Shown piece by piece: positions 34,602-43,209 of a stretch of DNA of 64,000 nucleotides (within the stretch, counting starts at the first letter, position 1; each line of letters starts with the position of its first letter). The notes beneath the pieces were generated by a model that was not told the origin of the DNA, did no database searches, and worked only from the letters and a program-made list of their open reading frames with translations. The translations under genes and the position numbers were made by a program. Source of the DNA: Bacillus sp. SG-1 (GTDB taxonomy: Bacteria; Bacillota; Bacilli; Bacillales; Bacillaceae_B); NCBI RefSeq assembly GCF_000181495.1, contig NZ_ABCF01000007.1, forward strand, positions 1 to 64,000, given 5' to 3'.

Positions 34602-37600
34602 TTATGCTTCTTTTTTGGTGAATTTGCGTTTCATCTTCATAAGGGTTTCATACACGATCGGGACAATAACAAGAGTCAGCAAGGTCGAGCTTGTCAGCCC
34701 ACCGATAACAGTGACTCCCAATCCTTTCGAAATCAACCCGCCGCCTTCAAGACCAAGTGCAAGCGGGAACAGGGCACCGATTGTGGCGATAGCCGTCATC
34801 AGGATCGGTCGAAGTCGTGTAGTCCCTGCTTCAAGCAGTGCTTCCCGTGTGGATAACCCATCGTTTTCCATATGAATTACACGGTCGATTAATACAATTG
34901 CGTTCGTTACAACAATTCCGATCAACATCAACGCACCAATCATGGAGGAGATGCTCAACGTTTCTCCGGCAATCAACAAGCCCAGCAATCCGCCGATGAT
35001 ACTGAACGGAAGCGAGAACAAGATCGCAAACGGAGCCAAACCGCCGCCAAATGTGATAACAAGAATCAAGTAGACGATTGCAATGGCTGCTAGCATAGCA
35101 AGTCCAAGCTGGGTGAAAGACTCTTGAATATCTTCCGTGACACCGCCCATATTCACATCGACACCAGCAGGCAATTCAAGCTCTTCCATTTCCGACTGAA
35201 TATCTGCGGATACTTTTGAAACGTCATCAGACTTGATTTCTCCTATTACCTGTACAAAGATTCGTCCATCGCGTCGTGTTACAGTATCCGAAGTTTGTCC
35301 TTCCTCCACTGAGACAACGTCTTCCACCGCTACTTCCACGCCAAGCGGTGATTGAATTGTTCTGCCGGTAATATCTTCGATGTTTTCATATGTCTCGACT
35401 GGAGCTTGAACGAACACTTCCACTTCTTCTCCATCTTTTTCAATGGTGGTCAAAACAGGGTTTATGCGCTGCTGGCTTAATTCCATCGCAACTTGCCCAG
35501 CTGTCAAACCAAGCTGGCTCAGCTTTTCCTGATCGACAACAAGAGTATATTCTTCGTAAGCTTCAGAAATACTGGAATCGATATTTTTTAACTCCGAATG
35601 TCCAGACATGATTTCTTTCAAATCATCGACAACCGGAGTGATTTCATCCATATTTTCACCATAGACGAAAAGCACAAGCTCATTGCTTCCGGCACTGGCT
35701 GAGAAGTCCTGGGAAGACCATTCGCCTTCTTCTACAGAAGCTTGTAACTCTTGGATAACTTGTTCTTTTTCTTCGCTGAAGTTTTCTGTATCTTCATCAA
35801 ACTCCACGAAGAACATCGCACCACTTGAGCTTCCCGGATTCATTGGGTTTTCACCGCCGACTGAATATTGGACAGTTGTAACATCTTCACGACTCAGGAA
35901 AAATTCCTCTGCATCCTGAGAGATCCTTTCAACCTCTTCATCCATCTGGCCGGGAGCAGGGCTGTATGTTGCAACGACCATTTTATCTTCTTCTGAAGGC
36001 AGGAAGCTCACACCGATGAGGGGTACAAGGAACAAGCTTCCTACTAGCATCGCTACGGCAAGAAGTGATGTGATGACTTTGTGGTTCAATGTCCAATTCA
36101 AGACCTTTTTATAACCAAGGGCAAGCCTGCCTGGTTTATCGTGGTCGACCTTCTTCTTGACTCCCTTTTTAAACAGGGAATGAGCAAGCATAGGGACGAT
36201 TGTCACCGCCACTAGAAGTGAGGCCAATAAAGCAAATACAATGGTCAACGCGAATGGAAGGAACAGCTCCCCAATCATCCCTTGTACGAGACCAAGCGGC
36301 AGGAATACAGCAATCGTAACAATTGTAGATGAGGCAATTGGTACAAACATTTCCTTCGTCGCTTCTCTTATCAATTCTTTTCCTCTCAGCTTTTCGCCTT
36401 CGAGAGACATACGTCTGTAGATGTTTTCTACAACAACTATCGAGTCATCGATGACACGTCCGATGGCCACTGTCATAGCACCGAGTGTCATAATATTCAA
36501 CGTAATATTCATCTGCTGCAATACCAGGATGGCAATCAGCAGGGATAAAGGTATTGAGATAACAGAGATAAAAGTAGATTTAATATCGCGCAAGAACAAC
36601 AGGATAATGATGACAGCGAACAGTGCACCAAACAAGGCTTTGTTCAACATTGTGCTGACAGACTCTTCAATCGGTTCACCCTGGTCAAAAGTAGATGTGA
36701 TTTCAATGCCATCAATATCCTTTTCAAAAGCTGAGATCTCTTCCTTCACAGCATTTACGACATCAACTGTATTGGCATCGGCTGATTTAACAATCTGCAT
36801 TCCAATTGACTCTCTACCGTTGGTTCTGGAAACAGAGTCCACTGTGCCAACAAGTTCTATATCGGCAATCTCACTCAACTGCACGGTAGGAAGGCCGGTC
36901 GGAGCTTGTGCCGCCGTTCCTGGAACAGCTTGCACAGAAGGGCTTTCTCCAGCTGCCCCGGTTGGACCCTGGCTTTGTGCTTGCGCAGAAGGCATCACAG
37001 GAATCACCATATTTTCTAGATCTTCCAGTGACATGATATTTCCATCCACTACCACTGACTTCTGAGTTTTATCTAATGTGTAAAGTCCGAGCGGAACATT
37101 CACATCAGAACCTTGGATGACACCCTTAACGGTTTCTTCATCAATTCCCAGTTCGTTCATTCTTTCTTCATTAAAAACCAACTGTACCTCTTCCACTTGC
37201 TGACCGGAGATCTCAACAGAAGAAACTCCGTCCACCCCTTCCAAAGCAGGCAGAATCGTATCTTCTACAGTCCCGGTCAATTGGGAAATCGTTTCATTTT
37301 CGTTGGACACACTCAGTGCCATGACAGGGAATGCATTAAAGCTTAATCGGGAAACAGATGGATCCTGTACCCCCTCAGGCAGCCCGATATTTGTTAAAAC
37401 ATCTTTGACCTCATCCTCAGCTTCTTCCATGTCTTTAGAAAACTTATATTCGATTTGAATCGCTGAAGCATTTTGATAGGAAGTTGAACTGACAACATTG
37501 ACTCCGTTCAAATTTCCTACCCTCTTCTCAATCGGTTCTGTAATCTTATCCGCCACTTCCTCTGGTGTCGCGCCCGGATAAACCGTGGTAATACTGACAA

Positions 37601-37733
37601 TAGGTGTATTTATATTCGGGAGTGTTTCAAGTTTCATATTCAATCCCGCATACAAGCCCGCAGTTGTGATAATTAGTGTGATCAACCAAACTGCGAACTT
37701 ATTCTTTAACGTAAAATTAATTATACTGTTCAT
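34602..37733 (-). CDS. swrC: RND-family efflux transporter SwrC/YerP
   Basis: 1043-residue AcrB-like pump. In B. subtilis SwrC exports surfactin and is needed for swarming. Two repeats of six helices with large extracellular loops; TM4 has the proton-relay aspartates in AIGRVIDDSIVVVENIYRR. A Pro/Gln/Ala-rich insert (SAQAQSQGPTGAAGESPS, about residues 250-290) lies in the first loop. The divergent gene is the TetR regulator YerO, and TGAC-N6-GTCA sites fill the shared promoter region. Confidence 0.94.
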   Translation of the reverse strand: MNSIINFTLKNKFAVWLITLIITTAGLYAGLNMKLETLPNINTPIVSITTVYPGATPEEVADKITEPIEKRVGNLNGVNVVSSTSYQNASAIQIEYKFSKDMEEAEDEVKDVLTNIGLPEGVQDPSVSRLSFNAFPVMALSVSNENETISQLTGTVEDTILPALEGVDGVSSVEISGQQVEEVQLVFNEERMNELGIDEETVKGVIQGSDVNVPLGLYTLDKTQKSVVVDGNIMSLEDLENMVIPVMPSAQAQSQGPTGAAGESPSVQAVPGTAAQAPTGLPTVQLSEIADIELVGTVDSVSRTNGRESIGMQIVKSADANTVDVVNAVKEEISAFEKDIDGIEITSTFDQGEPIEESVSTMLNKALFGALFAVIIILLFLRDIKSTFISVISIPLSLLIAILVLQQMNITLNIMTLGAMTVAIGRVIDDSIVVVENIYRRMSLEGEKLRGKELIREATKEMFVPIASSTIVTIAVFLPLGLVQGMIGELFLPFALTIVFALLASLLVAVTIVPMLAHSLFKKGVKKKVDHDKPGRLALGYKKVLNWTLNHKVITSLLAVAMLVGSLFLVPLIGVSFLPSEEDKMVVATYSPAPGQMDEEVERISQDAEEFFLSREDVTTVQYSVGGENPMNPGSSSGAMFFVEFDEDTENFSEEKEQVIQELQASVEEGEWSSQDFSASAGSNELVLFVYGENMDEITPVVDDLKEIMSGHSELKNIDSSISEAYEEYTLVVDQEKLSQLGLTAGQVAMELSQQRINPVLTTIEKDGEEVEVFVQAPVETYENIEDITGRTIQSPLGVEVAVEDVVSVEEGQTSDTVTRRDGRIFVQVIGEIKSDDVSKVSADIQSEMEELELPAGVDVNMGGVTEDIQESFTQLGLAMLAAIAIVYLILVITFGGGLAPFAILFSLPFSIIGGLLGLLIAGETLSISSMIGALMLIGIVVTNAIVLIDRVIHMENDGLSTREALLEAGTTRLRPILMTAIATIGALFPLALGLEGGGLISKGLGVTVIGGLTSSTLLTLVIVPIVYETLMKMKRKFTKKEA

Positions 37734-37757
37734 TATCTCTTTCCTTCCCCTTTAAAT

Positions 37758-37859
37758 TGACTGACTGGTCATAACATAAACAAATATAACTGACCAACCA
37801 GTCAGTAGTCAATTAGTAATACGTTAAAAAAATTTGATTTTTTTGTGACCATTCAGTCA
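37758..37859. promoter_or_regulatory. Three TetR-type operators between swrC and yerO
   Basis: TGAC-N6-GTCA occurs three times, each 14 bp: 37758-37771, 37791-37804 and 37846-37859. The middle copy extends to CTGAC-N6-GTCAG. All lie in the 165-base divergent gap, as expected for a TetR regulator controlling the pump and itself. Confidence 0.75.
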
Positions 37860-37898
37860 TAATAAGATATAAGAGTTCATAATAGGAGAAGATTTTAA

Positions 37899-38771
37899 AT
37901 GAAGGAAAAAGAAAAAATTATTATTGAATCAGCTATCAAGTTCTTTGCGACCAAAGGCTTCGGATCCACCTCCATACAGGAAATTGCCAATGAAGCCGGG
38001 ATTTCCAAAGGAGCCTTCTATTTGTATTTCAAATCGAAAGAATCCTTGCTTCTCGCCACTTTAAAGTATTACTTTACCCGTATTCAAATGCAGATGAGAG
38101 AAATAGATTCCGAACCTCTTCCGCCCAGAGATAAATTCATCAAACAAATGCAGACTCAGCTGAGCAGCATTAAAGATCATAAAGATTTCATCATCATGCA
38201 GGCCAGGGAAAATGCTCTGCCTTTCAACGAAGATATTGAAGAATTCATTTATACCATGAGATATAATAAAGGGCTCTTTTATAAAAATTCGTTATTAGAT
38301 ATCTATGGGGACGGCATTGAACCCTACATCTGGGATCTTACAATGATTTTCCAGGGACTCTTCCATCCTTACATCGAACTCCTTATGCTTGAAAATATAG
38401 AATTTGATTTTACAAAACTGGCAGAATTTATGCTGGGCAGGATGGATGATGTGGTCAAAGGTTTGATAGACAGTGATGCAAAAGAAAAAGCCATCCTTTC
38501 AGCGGAATCCATGGAGAATCTGATCGCTGAAAACATCAGCAAAAGTATCGACTCAGATGTAATCATTCGCACAATTCACAAACTCAAAGAGTCTTTTGCT
38601 TCTTCAGAAGATGACAGTGTCATTGTTACACTCGAAGTCATAGAGGAAGAAGTCTCTAAAGAAAAACCGAGGATTCCCGTCATCAAGGGAATGATGAACA
38701 ACTTGATTGATTATGCGGAAACAGCCCCGCTGCAACAGCTTCTAACCTCATATTATAAAATTGACCAATAA
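37899..38771 (+). CDS. yerO: TetR-family regulator YerO
   Basis: 290 residues, longer than most TetR proteins but equal to YerO of B. subtilis (about 289). The HTH is at residues ~10-55 (KFFATKGFGSTSIQEIANEAG, then ISKGAFYLYFKSKESLL). The ligand domain is helical and extends into an acidic C-terminal part. AGGAGAAG precedes the ATG. Divergent from swrC with three matching operators between; loss of YerO in B. subtilis raises swrC expression. Confidence 0.9.
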   Translation: MKEKEKIIIESAIKFFATKGFGSTSIQEIANEAGISKGAFYLYFKSKESLLLATLKYYFTRIQMQMREIDSEPLPPRDKFIKQMQTQLSSIKDHKDFIIMQARENALPFNEDIEEFIYTMRYNKGLFYKNSLLDIYGDGIEPYIWDLTMIFQGLFHPYIELLMLENIEFDFTKLAEFMLGRMDDVVKGLIDSDAKEKAILSAESMENLIAENISKSIDSDVIIRTIHKLKESFASSEDDSVIVTLEVIEEEVSKEKPRIPVIKGMMNNLIDYAETAPLQQLLTSYYKIDQ

Positions 38772-38803
38772 AAAAACTGAGACCGCCTTTGTCTCAGTTT
38801 TTT
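38772..38803. terminator. Bidirectional terminator between yerO and the DUF1284 gene
   Basis: AAAACTGAGAC / GTCTCAGTTTT with A6 to the left and T6 to the right. Confidence 0.92.
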
Positions 38804-39231
38804 CTTTGCTTCTTTTCAGCAGCTTTTAGAAGGGCGACCCCTTCCTTGCAGACGCCATATTCCAGCCATGAACATCCCGCACATATATGGTCTAAATCAT
38901 CCGGCTCCACTTTTTCAGCTGTCAGATTCACCAAATAAGACTTTTTGTAAACACCTCCCACCTTCAACCCAAGATGTTCAATCGTCCTCCTGTCCAGTCC
39001 AATCACTTTATTATTCGATTTAACATTGCCGCTGCATAAGGTCTCGCCTTTGTGTGGACAAGCCGAACAAGCCTCATCGAATCCGGCCACGACCTGGATA
39101 TCGAAGTCTTTCTCAGAATCTCTTATATCCCCTGCAATTTCAGTCATCTTCTCGATAAAAGACGGGCTATAACCCATCCCTTTAAACCCGTGGACACACA
39201 GGAGATGATGCCCTCTCATTATTTTGCTCAT
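38794..39231 (-). CDS. DUF1284 protein, cysteine-rich
   Basis: 145 residues with cysteine motifs C48-x2-C51 (EACSACPHKGETLC), a further C near residue 59, and CAGCSWLEYGVC near residues 117-128, a pattern suited to an iron-sulfur cluster or zinc. The N-terminal RGHHLLCVHGFKGMGYS block is the DUF1284 hallmark. Function unknown; a redox role is a guess from the cysteines. Confidence 0.82.
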   Translation of the reverse strand: MSKIMRGHHLLCVHGFKGMGYSPSFIEKMTEIAGDIRDSEKDFDIQVVAGFDEACSACPHKGETLCSGNVKSNNKVIGLDRRTIEHLGLKVGGVYKKSYLVNLTAEKVEPDDLDHICAGCSWLEYGVCKEGVALLKAAEKKQRKN

Positions 39232-39369
39232 CTGGATGCCTCCTTTGACTAGTAATCAACTATTTCGAGGTTGGGGTTGGGAAATCCTGTTTTTTGATAC
39301 GGTGTTTCGGGGGTGGGTTTTCTATATAAAGGGATTTTGTGCGTATCTAGGTAAAACCAGAATCTATTC

Positions 39370-39401
39370 AAAAAATAGACCCGGCGCAATGCCAGGTCTC
39401 A
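39370..39401 (-). terminator. Terminator of the VanY gene
   Basis: GAGACCTGGC / GCCGGGTCT-type stem with a minus-strand T6 tract. Confidence 0.7.
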
Positions 39402-39410
39402 TCTAAAACT

Positions 39411-40577
39411 CTATTGGATTTCCGCATAATTTTTCGAGATATATCCTTCTTCAATTTGATACATTCCATTGGTTTCATCAAGTAGCTGCGCTGTTTCTCC
39501 TTTATAAAAAACGCCTGTCCTTGTGGATGTTTCATAGTTTGGCTCAGAATGAATCCACACATTTCCGGTCGATACTAGTGAGGATGATACCTGGTTATCT
39601 CCATGTCGAGGTATCATAATTGTGTCGCCAACCTGAAGGCTTGTTGGACTGAAGGATGGATTGGCATCCATTAATTCTTGTGTAGTGATATTGTCATAAG
39701 AAGCTGCGATTTCCCAGAAAGTATCTCCCGGTTGTATTTCATAGCTGCCTGCTGTGCCAGGTTCGGAAGGCTGCGATCCGCTTCCAGGAAGTTGGATTGT
39801 ATCTCCTACTTGAAGAAAACGGGGATTGATACTTGGATTCAATGACTGCAGTTCACTTAAGGACACGTTATGATCTCTTGCAATCTCCCAAAGGGTATCA
39901 CCCGGCTGAACGACATAGGTTCCAGCCGCACCGGAATTTATGTCCTGGTTCAGATATTCTTCCAAAGTGATATTTTGGCTCATGATCTCTTGTGCATGGC
40001 TTTCTCCGACATAGCGAAGATGCCATGGTTCATATTGATAACCTGTGATCGATTGCTTTCCTTCAGGGTAACGGATAATGAATCCATAATCATCCGCATG
40101 TTCTTCCACCCATTCTCCTGCTTCCGTGTCGCCAAATTCCTGTATCAATTGGTAATCAACCGAAGGAGAGGTTACATCCATAACAAGCCCTGTCTGGTGT
40201 TCGCTTTCACCGGGCTCGGCACTGATTTGGTTGGCATACTCTTCTCCATATTGATTAACGTAATATTGGTGGACTTCCTGCTGATAATCGTATGAGCGGT
40301 AACCGGATGACGCAAAGAGATTTATTCCTTCACTATCTGCTTGTGCGAACAGTTCCTCCAATGCATCCGCTGCGTAGCTTTTCATTTTTTCCTGGTCACT
40401 TACGAAAGGTACATTGGGGATGACTAAATTGCTGGGGACATAATTTGATGATAAGGAGTGTTCTTTATTTACCAGTAGTATATCGGCTTTGTTTGTTGCT
40501 GCTTGTGTCTCAGATGGGGATAAAGAAGCCGAAGCAAGGAGTGCCGAAGATGCCATGACAGTAAATAATTTGTTCAA
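39411..40577 (-). CDS. Secreted D,D-carboxypeptidase (VanY/LdcB type) with two LysM and an SH3 domain
   Basis: 388 residues: signal peptide (1 to ~27, ending ETQA-A), VanY peptidase domain (~45-200), LysM repeats at ~219-263 and ~277-322, and an SH3b domain from ~335. Zinc site: H127 and D134 in SEHQTGLVMD, H186 in EPWHLRY. It should trim D-Ala from peptidoglycan stems while held to the wall by the LysM repeats. Start is TTG 40577 with AAAGGAG before it. Confidence 0.93.
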   Translation of the reverse strand: MNKLFTVMASSALLASASLSPSETQAATNKADILLVNKEHSLSSNYVPSNLVIPNVPFVSDQEKMKSYAADALEELFAQADSEGINLFASSGYRSYDYQQEVHQYYVNQYGEEYANQISAEPGESEHQTGLVMDVTSPSVDYQLIQEFGDTEAGEWVEEHADDYGFIIRYPEGKQSITGYQYEPWHLRYVGESHAQEIMSQNITLEEYLNQDINSGAAGTYVVQPGDTLWEIARDHNVSLSELQSLNPSINPRFLQVGDTIQLPGSGSQPSEPGTAGSYEIQPGDTFWEIAASYDNITTQELMDANPSFSPTSLQVGDTIMIPRHGDNQVSSSLVSTGNVWIHSEPNYETSTRTGVFYKGETAQLLDETNGMYQIEEGYISKNYAEIQ

Positions 40578-40721
40578 GTTTTATTCTCCTTTCTTTTTTG
40601 TCCTTATTTGTTCCATAACACATTCATCATCCTATAAACGTTTTCCAACCCAAAAATTTTACTATTCTATCAATTTCAATTAACATTTACTTATACAACA
40701 CAAACAAAGGCGGTAATATAA

Positions 40722-41999
40722 ATGGACGTTAGTCTCAACGAAGCTTATGCCAGAGAGCAGGATAAACAAGATGGCTTATCTCACTTCAAAGATGAATTCT
40801 ACATAAAAAAAGATTGGTATTACATGGATGGAAATTCATTAGGTTTGCTTTCCAAAAAGGCGGAGAAATCGCTTTTGACTTCATTGGAGGATTGGAAACA
40901 GTTTGGTATAGACGGCTGGATGGATGGAGAGCAGCCATGGTTCTATTACTCTGAGAAACTCGGGAAGATGACAGCTCCTCTCGTCGGGAGCAAGGAGCAG
41001 GAAACCATTGTGACAGGATCGATCACCACGAATCTGCATCAATTAATTTCGACTTTTTATCAGCCCCAAGGCAAGAAAACAAAAATTCTAGCGGATGAGT
41101 TAACCTTTCCGTCTGACATCTATGCGATCAAGAGCCAGCTGGAGTTGAAGGGGTTTGATCCCGACAAGAACCTTGTACAAGTCAAAAGCAGAGACGGGCT
41201 GACACTTTGTGAAGAGGATATCATCGATAGCATGACAGACGAAGTGGCACTCATCCTTCTTCCTTCTGTACTCTATCGCTCCGGCCAGCTCCTTGATATG
41301 AAGCTCTTAGCTGAAGAGGCACACAAACGGGGGATCATCATTGGATTTGATTTAGCTCATTCCATCGGTGCCATCCCTCATGAACTTCATGATTGGAATA
41401 TCGACTTTGCTGTTTGGTGCAATTATAAATACCTAAACAGCGGCCCAGGGGGAGTCGGCGGGCTATTCGTCCATGAAAACCATCTGGGAAGGAAGCCAGG
41501 ACTTGCGGGCTGGTTCGGTTCAAAGAAAGACAAGCAGTTTGACATGGAACATACGATGACACATGCCGAGACAGCGGGAGCCTTCCAGATAGGGACCCCT
41601 CATATTTTCAGCCTTGCCCCCCTTCTTGGATCACTGGAAATCTTTGAAGAGGCAGGGATTGCGAACATCCGGGCAAAGTCCCTAAAGCTGACCGCGTATC
41701 TGATGAAACTGATAGAAGAAAATCTATCAGAGTATGGATTCGTGATTTCGAACCCAAAGGATGACCGTATACGCGGAGGGCATGTTTGTTTGCAGCATGA
41801 AGAAGCTGCCCGCATTTGTAAAGCGCTGAAGGGAAATGGCGTCATTCCCGATTTCAGGGCTCCCAATGTAATCAGACTGGCACCTGTTGCCTTATACACC
41901 TCTTACCATGATGTTTGGAAAACCATTGAAATCTTAAAAACAATCATGAAGGAAGAACAATACAAACAGTTTGAAAAAGGCCGAAATGTTGTGGCATAA
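40722..41999 (+). CDS. kynU: Kynureninase
   Basis: PLP enzyme cleaving kynurenine to anthranilate and alanine. 425 residues, full length. The PLP lysine is K236 in [17 protein letters not shown](L)AHS in [10 protein letters not shown] provides other cofactor contacts, and [10 protein letters not shown] near residue 35 is the usual opening. It is followed after 12 bases by kynurenine formamidase. Tryptophan dioxygenase (kynA), which should begin the pathway, is not in this window. Confidence 0.96.
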   Translation: MDVSLNEAYAREQDKQDGLSHFKDEFYIKKDWYYMDGNSLGLLSKKAEKSLLTSLEDWKQFGIDGWMDGEQPWFYYSEKLGKMTAPLVGSKEQETIVTGSITTNLHQLISTFYQPQGKKTKILADELTFPSDIYAIKSQLELKGFDPDKNLVQVKSRDGLTLCEEDIIDSMTDEVALILLPSVLYRSGQLLDMKLLAEEAHKRGIIIGFDLAHSIGAIPHELHDWNIDFAVWCNYKYLNSGPGGVGGLFVHENHLGRKPGLAGWFGSKKDKQFDMEHTMTHAETAGAFQIGTPHIFSLAPLLGSLEIFEEAGIANIRAKSLKLTAYLMKLIEENLSEYGFVISNPKDDRIRGGHVCLQHEEAARICKALKGNGVIPDFRAPNVIRLAPVALYTSYHDVWKTIEILKTIMKEEQYKQFEKGRNVVA

Positions 42000-42011
42000 G
42001 GAGGACGGCAG

Positions 42012-42632
42012 ATGAAGTTAATTGATATTGCCCAAAAGCTAAACAACAACACCCCTGTCTGGCCGGGGGACACGCCTTTCAATTTCTCATTAAATTGGTC
42101 CAAGGAGGATACAGGCTCGGTCAATGTAGGGAACATTAATTTCAGCGCCCATACAGGGACACATATTGATGCCCCTTACCATTTTGATGAAGATGGAAAA
42201 AAAGTTGCCGACCTCCCCCTCGACAGTTTTTTCGGAAACGCTCTGGTTGTGGAAATATCCGAAAAAGAATCCATCGGGGCTGAAGACCTGGAAGATCTGG
42301 ACTTAAGAGATGTAACACAACTTTTGATCCGAACGAACAGCTGGGAAGATAAAAGTGTGTTTCCTTCACAAATCACGTATCTTCAGGAGAATATCGGTCC
42401 ATTTTTAAAAAAGAATGGCATTAAATTAATCGGTGTCGATGTGCCCTCTGTCGACCCGCTGGACAGCAAAGAGCTGAAGGCCCACCATTCATTACAGGAA
42501 AATGGCATTGGGATCCTCGAAGGAATTGTGCTGGATGGAGTCGAGCCAAAAACCTATGAACTTGCAGCCTTCCCACTCCCTTTAGAAGAAGCTGACGGCT
42601 GCCCGGTCAGAGCAGTTCTTATTGACCGCTGA
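42012..42632 (+). CDS. kynB: Kynurenine formamidase (cyclase family)
   Basis: Hydrolyses N-formylkynurenine to kynurenine and formate with divalent metal. 206 residues; metal motif H47-T-G-T-H51-I-D53-A-P-Y-H57. AAGGAGG stands before the ATG, 12 bases past kynU, so the two form an operon with their order reversed relative to the reaction sequence. Confidence 0.95.
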   Translation: MKLIDIAQKLNNNTPVWPGDTPFNFSLNWSKEDTGSVNVGNINFSAHTGTHIDAPYHFDEDGKKVADLPLDSFFGNALVVEISEKESIGAEDLEDLDLRDVTQLLIRTNSWEDKSVFPSQITYLQENIGPFLKKNGIKLIGVDVPSVDPLDSKELKAHHSLQENGIGILEGIVLDGVEPKTYELAAFPLPLEEADGCPVRAVLIDR

Positions 42633-43009
42633 GCAAAATTCATCCTGTATATCCTTTGGATGATTAAAGATAACCATAAAAGGTGACACTTGAACTCCGG
42701 CTGCCACCAACTCTATATTGCCGGATATTGAAGCAACCTCCCTATGTTCAGAACAGCCGGGTGGTTGCTTCTTTTTTTGTGCAAGTTGGTGTTGCTGTCA
42801 GTGTCCCCCACATTATTTCCGGTTGAATCGTATTTCTCCTAAAACAGGGCTAATGTTTAAATTGAGCACAGTAAACAGGAGCGGTAATCAGCTTTATTTA
42901 AAAGTAATAATATTATTGATCCAATTCTACCGATTTCTTCATAAGGTCTATTAGGGAATTCTCCATCATAAGGTAGCAGTATAAGAGCATTTAAAAAGGA
43001 GGAGACCTT
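42633..43009. other. Intergenic region after kynB
   Basis: Holds the kyn terminator (42730-42778) and then about 230 AT-rich bases in which I see no gene. A 78-codon frame at 42718-42954 runs through the terminator and lacks a ribosome-binding site. Confidence 0.4.
42730..42778 (+). terminator. Terminator of kynUB
   Basis: GAAGCAACC / GGTTGCTTC with a long loop and T7. Confidence 0.85.
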
Positions 43010-43165
43010 TTGGGCATCTTAGTTGTCATCGGTTTGGCTTTTGTATTGCTCTTCATCGGCGGTTTTTTTGTATATTTTTTAAAAAGTTCATTAAACACAG
43101 AAGATAGTACTACGGTTGACCCCGTCCCTGAAGACGAGTGGTCCCCAACAGAAAAGAATTTATAG
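43010..43165 (+). CDS. 51-residue single-span membrane protein
   Basis: TTG start at 43010 with AAGGAGG 8 bases upstream; hydrophobic N-terminus (LVVIGLAFVLLFIGGFFVYFL) then an acidic tail (TTVDPVPEDEWSPTEKNL). Followed at once by a strong terminator. No family recognised, but start signal, topology and terminator make it a credible gene. Confidence 0.6.
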   Translation: MGILVVIGLAFVLLFIGGFFVYFLKSSLNTEDSTTVDPVPEDEWSPTEKNL

Positions 43166-43203
43166 AAAAACGACAGCGTCCCGGATAGACGCTGTCGTTT
43201 TCT
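43166..43203. terminator. Bidirectional terminator
   Basis: AAACGACAGCGTC / GACGCTGTCGTTT around a 7-base loop; ends the 51-residue gene and the helicase gene. Confidence 0.92.
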
Positions 43204-43209
43204 ACATTT

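Noticed and set aside
40610-40650. cre site near AAACGTTTTCC between vanY and kynU
   Set aside because: Needs at least two mismatches to the cre pattern.
42718-42954. 78-codon plus-strand frame after kynB
   Set aside because: Begins at the kyn terminator and reads through it; no ribosome-binding site.
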